DNA from: CAWUEX02 sp963921305
GTDB taxonomy: Bacteria > Pseudomonadota > Alphaproteobacteria > Rhodospirillales > Rhodospirillaceae
Length of the DNA: 64,000 bases
NCBI GenBank assembly: GCA_963921305.4
Contig: CAWUEX030000003.1
Span: 372,001 to 436,000, forward strand
Reading direction: 5' to 3'
Below the pieces are notes generated by a model. That model saw nothing but the letters and a program-made list of their open reading frames with translations. It was not told where the DNA came from and did no database searches. Position numbers and translations under genes: made by a program. Below, in pieces: positions 9,035 through 18,248 of the stretch. The stretch's first letter is position 1. Each line of letters starts with the position of its first letter.

Positions 9035-10570
9035 TCAGCCGGCGTCTGGCGGTGTCGGTCTAGGTGCCATCTGCGACACCGTAAATGTCACCGCGATACT
9101 GACGAGCACCCCAACCGCGGCAATCGAAAACGAGTTGCTGGAGTCACGTTCAAGAAACGCGGTGATGGTGTTAATAATGCCACCGGGCTCGCCGACAGTC
9201 CGGACGCCGCCCGAAACGACACTGATAAAGAGCGTACCACCAGCGAAGAAACCCGCATACGCACCGGCCTTCGAGACCTTTGGCCAGAGAATACCGAGGA
9301 TCAAAGGCCCGGCAAATGCGGATGACATGCCGCCGAACCCGATTGCCCCCAGCAAAGTAATATTCAGGTCCTGTCCCATCCAGGCGACGGCTGCGGCAGC
9401 AAGAAGAATGACGATCGTAGCGATCCGGCCGATCTTAAGTGCGGTCCGATCAATATCTTCTGGATGACGCTCTGGTTGGAACCTTGGAGCGTAGGTAAGC
9501 CGGTAGATGTCGTTGGCAAAAATCTGGCTCATGGTGATGACCACACCGTCTGCTGTAGACATCACCGCCGCGAGGATTCCAACTCCCAAGAACGCCGCCA
9601 GCCAGGTCGGTAACAACTCAATAAACAGCCGCGGCACGACGTCGTTCGCCGCCGTTCCAACTAAATCGTCCCCCAAGACAGCGCGGCCCAGAATACCGCC
9701 GAAGGCCATACACGGCAGGGTCAGGCCGATAAGGAAGGCGGCAATGACAAAGCGGGAACGCTGACTCTCATCTTTGAGGGCCCACAGCTTGTTGCCGACA
9801 TGCGGCAATAGTCCGAGCGGTATAAACGAGATGAAGAAAGCGATCGCATGCCAAGCGTTGGCAGTTATTGGAGACACAGGATTGAACGTCATCACCGTTT
9901 TGGCGTCCAAGCTCTCTATATGGCTGATGACGGCGGATAAACCTCCGTCGACGCCGAACCCAACAAGGAACATGATTAGCACAGCTACGGACAACAGCAA
10001 CATGATGAAGCCTTGCACTCCGTCGGTGAACACGTCGGCATGGGCACCACCCATCACGACATATCCGAGCAGCACTGCAGTGGTGATCACCAAAGCCGAC
10101 ACCTGGGACAATCCCAACATGACTTCGAACATGACCAGGCCGGATACAAGCTGGCTGGCGAGGTAGAACAACAGAATCAACGTGTATAGCGACGTCATCA
10201 CCCGGATCACGTCAGACTGATACTTTTCGCCCAAATACTCTGGAATGGAGCGCGCCCCAAAACTCGTCCCGGCGTGGGCGATGGCGTGCTGACACAGCCA
10301 AACACCGGCATAGAGACCACATGGGTAAACGAACATGAACCACATGTTCGAGAGGCCGAAGTGGTAGGACAAAGCTGGCATCCCCAGGAAGGTTGCGCCA
10401 GATGCCGCTGTCGAGGTGAACGCGAGGGCGAGAAAGATAGGACCGTAGCCACCGCGTGCGGTCGCGTAGTCGTCTGCGTTGGCGACACGGCGGCTGCCGA
10501 TGACGCCAAACGCCACCATCATCGCGATATAGAAGATCAGAAAAATCCAGGAGTAGGTAACGAGGGACAT
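9035..10570 (-). CDS. Sodium:solute symporter (SSS family)
   Basis: 511 residues with about 13 hydrophobic helices. SSS features include the start YSWIFLIFYIAMMVAFGVIGSRR, the segment TSTAASGATFLGMPA and STADGVVITMSQIFANDIYR near the middle. The family imports solutes such as proline, pantothenate, acetate, sugars or iodide with sodium. The substrate is not clear. It follows the left-arm cassette in the same direction, 52 bases after the COG4315-like gene, and may take up a product of that system (inference). Confidence 0.85.
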   Translation of the reverse strand: MSLVTYSWIFLIFYIAMMVAFGVIGSRRVANADDYATARGGYGPIFLALAFTSTAASGATFLGMPALSYHFGLSNMWFMFVYPCGLYAGVWLCQHAIAHAGTSFGARSIPEYLGEKYQSDVIRVMTSLYTLILLFYLASQLVSGLVMFEVMLGLSQVSALVITTAVLLGYVVMGGAHADVFTDGVQGFIMLLLSVAVLIMFLVGFGVDGGLSAVISHIESLDAKTVMTFNPVSPITANAWHAIAFFISFIPLGLLPHVGNKLWALKDESQRSRFVIAAFLIGLTLPCMAFGGILGRAVLGDDLVGTAANDVVPRLFIELLPTWLAAFLGVGILAAVMSTADGVVITMSQIFANDIYRLTYAPRFQPERHPEDIDRTALKIGRIATIVILLAAAAVAWMGQDLNITLLGAIGFGGMSSAFAGPLILGILWPKVSKAGAYAGFFAGGTLFISVVSGGVRTVGEPGGIINTITAFLERDSSNSFSIAAVGVLVSIAVTFTVSQMAPRPTPPDAG

Positions 10571-10622
10571 GACCGCTTAGTATTCCTCGTCCTGGCTCAA
10601 CCCAGAGGGCCTCAAAAACGCT

Positions 10623-11801
10623 CTACGGACGCCGCAATGTCCCCTGAAGCGCATCTCCGGAATGCATGATAACGTTCCAGGCGCGGTTGCCGCCATGACG
10701 GTATCCGAGAAACGCTCCCTGAGTGACGTCACGGGTATTGGTGAATAACCGCCGCCCTTTGTAGGCCCACTGCCTGCGGCCATCGGATAGGGTCATGATT
10801 GCCCAATTTCCACCGGGCGCGACGTCATCCGCGTCGGCAAAAATGGGAATCCACTCTTCTTCCATACACTCCAATTCGCACCCGTCGAAAGCTGCCGCTT
10901 GGGAAACACGGCGGAGTCTGCTGGGATCCCATGTATAGATCGTCTTGTAATTTTCGTCAGCGAGCATTTCACCGGCGTCGGTGTCCTGAACCCGCACCCA
11001 ATCCGGATACGGCGGCCGTGGCTCTAAGACCATCGCTTTCATTTCACGGCCATTGCCGTCCAGACTCGCGCCGTGGCCGGCAAACTCGCCAATCAATACG
11101 TCACCGGAATAGTGAAACAAGGGCCGATCCTGAAAGGCCCACTGTTTGAGGCCATCTTCTCGGGTCACGACGCTCCAGTCGCCGAGGCCTCGCGCAATGC
11201 GAGGAGCGACGACCGGTTTCCATGTATCCAGACACACCGCATCCTCAACACACAAAGACGCCACTTCTACTTCGCCTTTAGGCGTGTAGAGCGTCTTCTG
11301 ATGCCGGTCTGCAGCGACATGGCCTAGCAACGTGTTTTCGATGCGAATGCCTGGCGGCGTGGGAAGCTCAATAAATGCGATGTCCCACAGCAGTCCAATG
11401 CCCTCGCCGTAGGTGTCACCGGGACCTTGATCGACGCTGTAGCGATAGAGTGGTTTTCCGTTGTATGCCCATTGTAAACGCTCGACTTGCTCCATGCCGA
11501 CTTCATCAACCCGCTTGAGTGTCGACCAGCCGTTGCCAACTACGGCATCTTTAGGCGCGAGGTACGGTGGCCATTCCTTTGCGCACACGTCGATACAATT
11601 CGACTTGCCCGGCTCCACATCGCTCTTGGATGTGTACAGGGTCATCTGCTCAACGTCAGTGATGCTCCACCCGTGACCTTTCGCAACGAGCACAAAGGCA
11701 TCCGGAGCAGTCGGCGCAGACACGTCCGATTTCGCTGCCGAGACACCGAATGCCGCGATGGCCATGCAGGCAGAAGCACATGTTTTGAGAAAAGTGCTCA
11801 T
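10623..11801 (-). CDS. Exported three-repeat COG4315-type protein (left arm)
   Basis: 392 residues from the ATG at 11801, chosen because a signal peptide starts there (MSTFLKTCASACMAIAAFGVSA); an ATG six codons upstream is possible. It has three repeats of about 110 residues. Each contains LYT or IYT, a cysteine pair before a Trp-Pro motif (CIDVCAKEWPP, CVEDAVCLDTWKP, CELECMEEEWIP), then GxW and QWAY/QWAF with a tyrosine- or phenylalanine-rich strand. This matches the secreted repeat of COG4315 (Yx(FWY)xxD type), whose role is unknown. It is the last gene of the left cassette and a paralogue of 21261-22358. Confidence 0.75.
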   Translation of the reverse strand: MSTFLKTCASACMAIAAFGVSAAKSDVSAPTAPDAFVLVAKGHGWSITDVEQMTLYTSKSDVEPGKSNCIDVCAKEWPPYLAPKDAVVGNGWSTLKRVDEVGMEQVERLQWAYNGKPLYRYSVDQGPGDTYGEGIGLLWDIAFIELPTPPGIRIENTLLGHVAADRHQKTLYTPKGEVEVASLCVEDAVCLDTWKPVVAPRIARGLGDWSVVTREDGLKQWAFQDRPLFHYSGDVLIGEFAGHGASLDGNGREMKAMVLEPRPPYPDWVRVQDTDAGEMLADENYKTIYTWDPSRLRRVSQAAAFDGCELECMEEEWIPIFADADDVAPGGNWAIMTLSDGRRQWAYKGRRLFTNTRDVTQGAFLGYRHGGNRAWNVIMHSGDALQGTLRRP

Positions 11802-11846
11802 ACGTACAGAACCTATCATCGAACTAAAGCAACGCCACGAGAAACC

Positions 11847-13217
11847 CTAGACGAGGATTTCAGTAATCGGCTTGGACGTCTGAAGCGAATTGGTGCCCCA
11901 GGTCTGAATTGGCACACCCATAATCTGCATGGTCGTCAACCCAACGCGGGTAATGGGATCACCACCACCGACAACATGCATGCCTTGCTTGACGCGGCCA
12001 CCGGCGCCGCCGATCAAGTAAACCGGCACGCCGTCGATGGTGTGCAGACGGGCATAGTTGGTTTCGCTGGACGCGAACACCAGGCAGTTATCCAGAAGCG
12101 TTCCGTTGCCTTCCGGGATACTCTCAAGCGTCTCAATGAAAGTCGCCATACCTTCCATCGCACGGACATTGAACCAATAGGTCAACGGCTGATATCCCAG
12201 TTCAGCATCGATAGCTTCTTCGTGCGTCAGCAGATGATGGGTAAACGTTTCACCGACGCGGCGCACGTTAGCGAAGTTGTCCGTGAACACCATGTTGAAC
12301 ACACGGGTCTGATTACATGCCACAGCCATTGCCAAGATCTTCGACATGATCTTGTGCGTTTCGACGACGGAATCCATCTCGCGCACTTTAATCACTTCGT
12401 CTTCTTCTGGCGCCCCAGGCCGCTGCGGCACAACACATGCCTCATTAGGTTCAGGCTTCTGCAATTGCAGTTCCAGCTGATTTTCTATCTCACGGATCGA
12501 CGTGTAGTACTGGTCCATGCGCGCTTTGTCGGCCGCACCCAGGGTCTTCATGTAATCCTTACTCTGTTCAGAAAACTCTGACAGCACGCTCTTGCGCAAC
12601 CGAACGAGCGGGTCGGGCTTGAAGTCCGCCTTGTTTGGATCAGCAAACTCTGGTCCGTAAATCCGGTCATAGACAGACACCGGATCAACCTCTGCTGCCG
12701 CGCGGTTGTAGGTGTTGCGGGCGCTATAGTTTTCACGCGCGAGCGACACACTGGTTACGTCGAGGGTGCGGAAACGCGTGCCATTGCCGATGACATCCGC
12801 GATCAGCAAATCCAGTGTCGGCGCTGGAATATCGCCGCCAGCTTCTGGCGCAGAGCCCGTGCGGTTGATCACCCAGCCAGAGTGGTGGGTGTAGTTCGAC
12901 CGGCCATCCAACGGCATGTTGAAGTTGCCGAAATAACTCAGCTTGTCCTTATGCGGAATGAGCGCTTTGGTTTCGTCGAGAAACTCGATACCCGGGCTGG
13001 TCGCGGTCTTGGGTACGATTGCACGCTCCGGCGTATGACCCATGCCCCAATACCAGGTGCCAAACCGCACTGGAATTGGCGCGCCATTGGCGAGCGCCGT
13101 ACCGTGATCGTTCAAGAAGCAATCCAGTATGGGCATCGATAAGGAAACAACGCCTCCACCCATCATGCTGCGCAGAACGGTGCGGCGAGTGGTTTTTTTG
13201 GGGAGAAGAACGCTCAT
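11847..13217 (-). CDS. Tat-exported DUF1552 protein (left arm)
   Basis: 456 residues. The N-terminus KKTTRRTVLRSMMGGG with a following hydrophobic stretch is a twin-arginine signal. The body shows the DUF1552 pattern PVRFGTWYWGMGHTP, LSYFGNFNMPLDG, ACNQTRVFNMVFTD and THHLLTHEE, ending in TKPITEIL-like residues. DUF1552 genes commonly travel with DUF1592-type genes, as here, where the start overlaps the DUF1592 stop (ATGA). Function unknown; the fold may relate to alkaline phosphatase/sulfatase-like exported proteins (weak inference). Paralogue at 19919-21253. Confidence 0.85.
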   Translation of the reverse strand: MSVLLPKKTTRRTVLRSMMGGGVVSLSMPILDCFLNDHGTALANGAPIPVRFGTWYWGMGHTPERAIVPKTATSPGIEFLDETKALIPHKDKLSYFGNFNMPLDGRSNYTHHSGWVINRTGSAPEAGGDIPAPTLDLLIADVIGNGTRFRTLDVTSVSLARENYSARNTYNRAAAEVDPVSVYDRIYGPEFADPNKADFKPDPLVRLRKSVLSEFSEQSKDYMKTLGAADKARMDQYYTSIREIENQLELQLQKPEPNEACVVPQRPGAPEEDEVIKVREMDSVVETHKIMSKILAMAVACNQTRVFNMVFTDNFANVRRVGETFTHHLLTHEEAIDAELGYQPLTYWFNVRAMEGMATFIETLESIPEGNGTLLDNCLVFASSETNYARLHTIDGVPVYLIGGAGGRVKQGMHVVGGGDPITRVGLTTMQIMGVPIQTWGTNSLQTSKPITEILV

Positions 13218-14905
13218 GATCCACGCTCCGTGTTAGTGGTTTCCTCAAGAGAGGCCGACCGGACATCATCCGACGGACGATCGGGTTGCGACACCGCATA
13301 GAACGCGTCGCTGGTCGCGATATCACGCAACAACGCCCGCAGGCGGTATCCAGACTCGGCGAAACCGGCTTCGAGCCATCGGACGTATTCGCGTTCGTCA
13401 CGCTGAGGCGCGCGGCCGGTTCCATAAGAGTACAATTGGTTGGTCAAACACGCCGGGACACCCGGGTGCTCTGCCATAGCTTGTCCGAGACCTTTTGCGG
13501 TGTCGAATGGCACGCCATCGACGTCACCCGACACGTCGATAACAGCCCCCTGCTCGGTCGTGCGAAACTGGCCGACACCGTCAAAGTGCTCAAAGCCCAG
13601 TCCGATGGGATCGGTAATCTTGTGGCACCCGGCGCAGGACGGCACGGTCGAGTGCGCGGTTAGTCTTTCGCGCGCCGTGCGGCTCGGTGCGTCGGGGTCG
13701 TTAAACAAAGAAAAGTCGACGTCGCTGGGCGGATCCGGAACTTTCTGACACAGCAGCAACTCACGCACGGCCATGCCACGTAGCGTCGCTGAACTGCGGC
13801 CCGGGTGCGAAAACAGCGAGAGGAAACCCATTTGGGTCAGAATACCTGAGCGCACGTCATCCTCGGGGAATTCATACGCTTCCCATCCGCCATCAGGGCG
13901 GGTCACGGGAATTCGATAGATGCGCCCAAGGTGAGAGTCGATGAAAGTCTCGCGCGTTGTAAAGATGCCGGGATATGGCTCGTCTTTACTGATAGTGTGA
14001 TGAACGATGGTGCGGAGCAGTTGCTCCTTTGCGCTCTCGGCCACATTGATCGTGTACGCCGGATAGATGGTTGTATCTTTTTCCAGTGTCTCGAATTTTT
14101 CGAGGTCGAGAAAATCTTCGAAGAAGGCTCGGACCCCACGGGCGAGCAAAACCTTGGAGCCCATCATACGCTCGACCTGTTCTTCTAAGCCCTGCGCCGT
14201 ATGCAAATCGCCGGACGCGGCTGCGTCCAGCAGCATCTGGTCGGGTCCTGAGTCCCATAGCAAGAAGCTCAGACGCGCGGCTTTGGCGTAGCCGGTCAGG
14301 CGTACCCCGGTAGGTGACGATGAATCTGGCTCTGTTTCGTCGATAATGAACAAGAAGTTCGGCGTGACCAAGAGACCGGTCAGGCCAAACTCAATCCCAG
14401 CGTAAAAGTCACCCAGTTCATCTGCGACGGTACCCGCAGCGGCCACGGCTGTTTCGAGTTCATTTTCCGTCAAAGGGCGGCGGTAGAGTTGAATGCCAAC
14501 ACCTTCAAAAAATTGCCGGCTGCACGCTGCGTCAGCTGCGGAACTATCCGCCGGACTGCAGGGTAGAAGCACCGCACGATTGTCCTCATTCACCACCTGC
14601 GCCGCGATGGACCGGGCTTTCTCATAGAACCGTTCGAAGCCCGCAACCGTGATCGGCGCTTTGCGCGCCCCAACGGCGAATAGGCCGTCTGTTCGCACGA
14701 GCGGATCAAACCGACCGGCAATTTCAATGTGATCGCCAAACACGTCGTGGATGACATGGCGGTACTGCTCAGCCGTGAGGCGGCGCATATCGGCTGGCGC
14801 GCCATTTGTCGCCGGCTCGGGTTCGCCACAAGCCGTCAAAGCCACGGCGGCAATCCCGGCGGCTGCAGCGGTGCGAAAGATCTTGGTAAACGTAGACGTC
14901 AACAT
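13214..14905 (-). CDS. DUF1587/1595/1592/1588/1585 lipoprotein with CXXCH (left arm)
   Basis: 563 residues from the ATG at 14905, which starts a signal ending in a lipobox (VALTAC-GEPE). Domains in order: DUF1587 (RRLTAEQYRHVIHDVFG), DUF1595 (LYRRPLTENE), DUF1592 (RLSFLLWDSGPDQMLLDAAA), DUF1588 (HPGRSSATLRGMAVRELLLCQK) and DUF1585 (PSCAGCHKITDPIGLGFEHFD). One CXXCH motif at about residues 424-428 could bind haem c. This multi-domain family is abundant in planctomycetes and some marine proteobacteria and is linked to extracytoplasmic redox. Paralogue at 18249-19922. Confidence 0.85.
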   Translation of the reverse strand: MLTSTFTKIFRTAAAAGIAAVALTACGEPEPATNGAPADMRRLTAEQYRHVIHDVFGDHIEIAGRFDPLVRTDGLFAVGARKAPITVAGFERFYEKARSIAAQVVNEDNRAVLLPCSPADSSAADAACSRQFFEGVGIQLYRRPLTENELETAVAAAGTVADELGDFYAGIEFGLTGLLVTPNFLFIIDETEPDSSSPTGVRLTGYAKAARLSFLLWDSGPDQMLLDAAASGDLHTAQGLEEQVERMMGSKVLLARGVRAFFEDFLDLEKFETLEKDTTIYPAYTINVAESAKEQLLRTIVHHTISKDEPYPGIFTTRETFIDSHLGRIYRIPVTRPDGGWEAYEFPEDDVRSGILTQMGFLSLFSHPGRSSATLRGMAVRELLLCQKVPDPPSDVDFSLFNDPDAPSRTARERLTAHSTVPSCAGCHKITDPIGLGFEHFDGVGQFRTTEQGAVIDVSGDVDGVPFDTAKGLGQAMAEHPGVPACLTNQLYSYGTGRAPQRDEREYVRWLEAGFAESGYRLRALLRDIATSDAFYAVSQPDRPSDDVRSASLEETTNTERGS

Positions 14906-14941
14906 TTTGCTCCTGAACTTCGGGCGTCTCACCCGATGGCC

Positions 14942-16114
14942 TTACCTGCCAGCTGTTTGAAGTTCGTCCGCCCCGTCAGGATGGACGACAAACGCGGCAT
15001 GGGCGCCGATTTCAAAGGCCGAAGAAATATGAGTACATTCGCCTGTCTCGGGATCAGGGTAGCCGTCAGCCAGACGCTTCGCCGCCTCGAAAAATGCGGG
15101 GCAACTGAAATAGCCCGTCACGATCACAGGGCCTAAACCGCCCGTCAGATAAAGATACTGATCGAGGTCATAGTAGCCAGCGATCATCCCTTTCGCGGTC
15201 GTGCCGTCGTCACTGATGTCGAGTTCAATTTGAAGATCCCGGATAACGGGATGCATGTAATTGTAGTTGCCGTAGTAGGGCAATTGGACATCGCCTGACC
15301 CAGCCTTGATCACACCGTCAACAATTGAGCCCTTAATTGAGTCGCCGTAACGTGGGCCGTCATCGGTGTAGTCGACGCGGTAGCTTGAGTACGGAATGAC
15401 CTCGCCCTGACTGTCGAGCGGGAACTGGTCTACCGAGCGATAGAACGTGACGGTGACGTCGTCATCGTTAAGTGTGTCATCCACATCTGTAACTTCGATG
15501 AGAATCATCGCCAGACCGCTGGTCCGCCGCATCTCGTTGGCATTGATGTCAATCACGCCTTGCTCACGGTAGCCGTAGATGCAGCCGATAAGACGGTAGA
15601 GTTGGTTATCGATGCCAGGAACGCCGTCGGGGCTTGTGAAGTTCTCGTGGGCGCATGTCTTGGGCATCGCGCTTCCGTCAACATTTCCGTCCAAGTTGAC
15701 ACCGAATGACGTGGGGCCTTCGACAGTCAGCAGTGGCGGATCGTCTGTGATCAGGTGGGGATTGATACACACGTCCTCTCCGTTCGGCCCGCGGCGCACG
15801 GATTTGAACCAACGGTCCAAGGATTGGATTAGGCCGTCTTGAGTTTCCTTACTCCGCTCCTCCTTCGACATTTTACGCCACCAGATCTCATCGTTGCCGA
15901 TGTTCAGACCTGCCGGGCATTCATCCATGAACTTGGTTTCATAGACGGCCGGCATGAAATCCTTAACCACAAAGCCAAGTGAGCGATTAGGCGGTGCGAT
16001 ACCTTGTGCCTCCGCACTTTGATAGGCAGGCGTAACCATTGAGGCGACGGCTATTGCCGTAGCGGCCAGCAGAGGTTTAACGGCGCGTTTGGAACGATAA
16101 GCGTGTGATTTCAT
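14942..16114 (-). CDS. Exported protein of unknown family (left arm)
   Basis: 390 residues. The signal peptide follows a basic start (MKSHAYRSKRAVKP, hydrophobic core, then SAEAQG). Conserved features shared with the paralogue at 17067-18233 include AVYETKxMxECPxGLxIGNDEIWW, GPNGEDVC, LDGNxDGSAxPKTCAHxNF and GYPDPETGEC. The repeated cysteines suggest disulfides in the periplasm. I do not recognise a named family. It is the first gene of the left cassette, with 155 bases of upstream sequence before the central CHRD gene. Confidence 0.7.
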   Translation of the reverse strand: MKSHAYRSKRAVKPLLAATAIAVASMVTPAYQSAEAQGIAPPNRSLGFVVKDFMPAVYETKFMDECPAGLNIGNDEIWWRKMSKEERSKETQDGLIQSLDRWFKSVRRGPNGEDVCINPHLITDDPPLLTVEGPTSFGVNLDGNVDGSAMPKTCAHENFTSPDGVPGIDNQLYRLIGCIYGYREQGVIDINANEMRRTSGLAMILIEVTDVDDTLNDDDVTVTFYRSVDQFPLDSQGEVIPYSSYRVDYTDDGPRYGDSIKGSIVDGVIKAGSGDVQLPYYGNYNYMHPVIRDLQIELDISDDGTTAKGMIAGYYDLDQYLYLTGGLGPVIVTGYFSCPAFFEAAKRLADGYPDPETGECTHISSAFEIGAHAAFVVHPDGADELQTAGR

Positions 16115-16269
16115 TTCGATTTCCGCGACTTAACAGCGTTGCTAAGACCCTTGATTTTGATGTGTTTTTCAAACTCTTTTCCTACGCGGTTCATCCTTGA
16201 GAGGCCACTTGGCTGTCTGACCGTGAGCGCCGTGCGAACACAGTATTTCCAGCCCATCCGGAGCGGGTC

Positions 16270-16743
16270 TTAAGGCTCCTCTGGGCGCAACCGCATGACC
16301 TGCCCTCTCAGTTCGCCGGGCGGGTACCTCGTGGTGTGGATGTTGACGTACATCCGACCCGTCAGGAGATACTCCAGCTCACCGTCATTCAGCACCACAG
16401 AGCCTTCGAGCGGGCTCGAAATGCTATTTGGCGCCAGATCGAACAAGACGCCTGCATTCCCGCCTGGCGTTTGCGGACCGTGAATGTGCGCCGCTATAGC
16501 TTCCGAAGTCAGGCCCGAAAAGGTCACTTTCCATTCAAAACGCTGGGTTGGCCGGTCCAGAACAAACTCCGCCAGTCCCGTCCCTGGGCTTTCCGTCGGA
16601 GCGCTCTGCTCATCGGCCGACAACTCGGCGCGGAAGCGAATTGGCGGCCCCTCGGTACCCATGTAGTCAGGGGCAGCACTACCTGCAGTCGAGCCAAAAA
16701 GAGCCAGCATTGAGAACCAGAAGGCGGCGGACTTAGAGATCAT
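16270..16743 (-). CDS. Exported CHRD-domain protein (copy 2, centre of mirror)
   Basis: 157 residues from the ATG at 16743; the open frame extends much further upstream, but that part is non-coding in character and lacks a signal peptide. Residues 1-23 are a signal peptide (FWFSMLALFGSTAGSAA). The rest is a CHRD domain (FRAELSADEQSAPTES, FEWKVTFSGL, AAHIHGPQTPGGNAG, GRMYVNIHTTRYPPGELRGQV) close to copy 1 at 8585-9034. It lies between the two divergent cassettes and is oriented with the left arm. Confidence 0.8.
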   Translation of the reverse strand: MISKSAAFWFSMLALFGSTAGSAAPDYMGTEGPPIRFRAELSADEQSAPTESPGTGLAEFVLDRPTQRFEWKVTFSGLTSEAIAAHIHGPQTPGGNAGVLFDLAPNSISSPLEGSVVLNDGELEYLLTGRMYVNIHTTRYPPGELRGQVMRLRPEEP

Positions 16744-17066
16744 AATTTTCCAAATTCCCAGCCAGAGCGTTGCAGTCGTCATTAATCTGGCATGGGCCAT
16801 ACCCAGCGGACTTATTCGTGTCCAGAAGCGGGCATTGGGTTGTCCAAAAACGATAGGGATTCCAGAGTATTTTACCATATCACGTTCGCTTAATGACCAA
16901 ATTATGGGGTTCATTCCGGCCTGCCCGGTCCCCCTCGTGTATAAGGAGTGCAACACGTGGCCATCACGGCGAAACGCGTTTTGAAATCCCAGCTTTTTTA
17001 AGCAAGTTGACGGCCTAACCAGCTTTACCGAGACCTCGACCGACACCCGCAGCATGATGGGGAAGT
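16744..17066. other. Divergent intergenic region between the two cassettes
   Basis: 323 bases with no convincing gene. It must hold promoters for the central CHRD gene (leftward) and for the right-arm cassette (rightward). A 14-codon GTG frame at 16957 follows AAGGAG, but there is no other support for translation. No clear palindrome was seen. Confidence 0.5.
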
Positions 17067-18233
17067 ATGACTGACCGTTTACGACATCACGTCCTTTCGG
17101 CATTCGGCGCATTGGCGCTTTGCGCGACTGCATCCGCAGCAGCGGAAGTAGATACGGAACGCACCATTGGCCTTGTTGTCGTATCGTTTTACACGGCGGT
17201 CTATGAAACCAAATACATGGAAGAATGCCCGCGGGGTCTTGCCATCGGAAACGATGAAATCTGGTGGAAAAGTTTGGACCCAGCGGTGCGGGACGAATTG
17301 ACTGATGGCGGCGAGATTGAACCGGTGACCGGCATTCGCCGCGCCATGTCGGCGAAACGCGGGCCAAACGGCGAAGATGTCTGCGCTATGCCGACCATTG
17401 TCGAAGACCCGCCTCATAAGATCGTCCAAGGTTCCATATCCTATGGTATGAATCTCGATGGGAACGCAGACGGCAGCGCGACGCCGAAAACATGCGCTCA
17501 TAAGAATTTCACAACGCCGGACGGCGTCGCGGGTATCGACAACCAAATGTACCGGCTTTTAGGGTGCACCTTCGGCTGGCGTGACAGCGGCTACATCGAA
17601 ACTAACGCCAACGGAGAACTCATCGACACATCGCAAGGCGTGACGCTTATTGAGATCAGCGAAGTTGACGACCGGATGAATGACGACGACGTCACGGTGC
17701 GCATGTTCCGCGCCAATGACGTTCTGCCGAAGGACGCGCAGGGCAATGTGCTGCCCTATGCGAGCTATCGGATCCATGACATTCCCGGCTATGGTGCCCC
17801 CGCGCAGGGCCGCATCGTCGATGGCATTCTGAAGACCGAGCCTATTGAGGCGTTCCTACCTTACTACGGCAACCTCGCCCACTCAGAGATTCACCTCCGA
17901 GACATGCGGGTCGAGCTCAATCTGAATGCGAGTGAGACCCGTGCCAAAGGCATGATCGCCGGCTATCGCGACGTGGACAATTTCTGGAGCTATTTCCGCA
18001 AAGGTGGATACATGGCGGTGACCGGCCAATTCAGTTGCCCGGCCATGTATGTCGCCGCTCACGAACTGGCCGATGGCTACCCGGATCCTGAGACAGGCGA
18101 ATGCACCGCTCTTTCATCGGCTTACAAAATCGAAGCCATTCCGGCGTTCATTGTGAAACCTGAATCCGATGACATGAAAGTGTCTGAAATGGCGCCAGGA
18201 CCGACACAGACTCGCCTCGCCGCGAACCAATAG
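17067..18233 (+). CDS. Exported protein of unknown family (right arm)
   Basis: 388 residues, paralogue of 14942-16114. Signal peptide of about 26 residues (HHVLSAFGALALCATASAAA). It keeps AVYETKYMEECPRGLAIGNDEIWW, GPNGEDVC, PKTCAHKNFTTPDGVAGIDNQ and GYPDPETGEC. Conserved aspartate clusters (DDRMNDDDVTV) could bind calcium, but this is speculative. It is the first gene of the right cassette, followed 15 bases later by the DUF1592-type lipoprotein. Confidence 0.7.
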   Translation: MTDRLRHHVLSAFGALALCATASAAAEVDTERTIGLVVVSFYTAVYETKYMEECPRGLAIGNDEIWWKSLDPAVRDELTDGGEIEPVTGIRRAMSAKRGPNGEDVCAMPTIVEDPPHKIVQGSISYGMNLDGNADGSATPKTCAHKNFTTPDGVAGIDNQMYRLLGCTFGWRDSGYIETNANGELIDTSQGVTLIEISEVDDRMNDDDVTVRMFRANDVLPKDAQGNVLPYASYRIHDIPGYGAPAQGRIVDGILKTEPIEAFLPYYGNLAHSEIHLRDMRVELNLNASETRAKGMIAGYRDVDNFWSYFRKGGYMAVTGQFSCPAMYVAAHELADGYPDPETGECTALSSAYKIEAIPAFIVKPESDDMKVSEMAPGPTQTRLAANQ

Positions 18234-18248
18234 TAGATACCGAAAGTT

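Noticed and set aside
11487..12581. Long plus-strand open frame of 364 codons
   Set aside because: It is antisense to the COG4315-type and DUF1552 genes, has no family motifs and no ribosome site, and is explained by third-position GC bias.
16957..17001. 14-codon GTG frame after AAGGAG
   Set aside because: It has only a ribosome-like site; no hairpin or attenuator logic was visible, so a leader peptide is not supported.
16744..17367. Upstream extension of the CHRD frame
   Set aside because: It lacks a signal peptide at its start, runs through a divergent promoter and into the opposing gene; the signal peptide starts at 16743.
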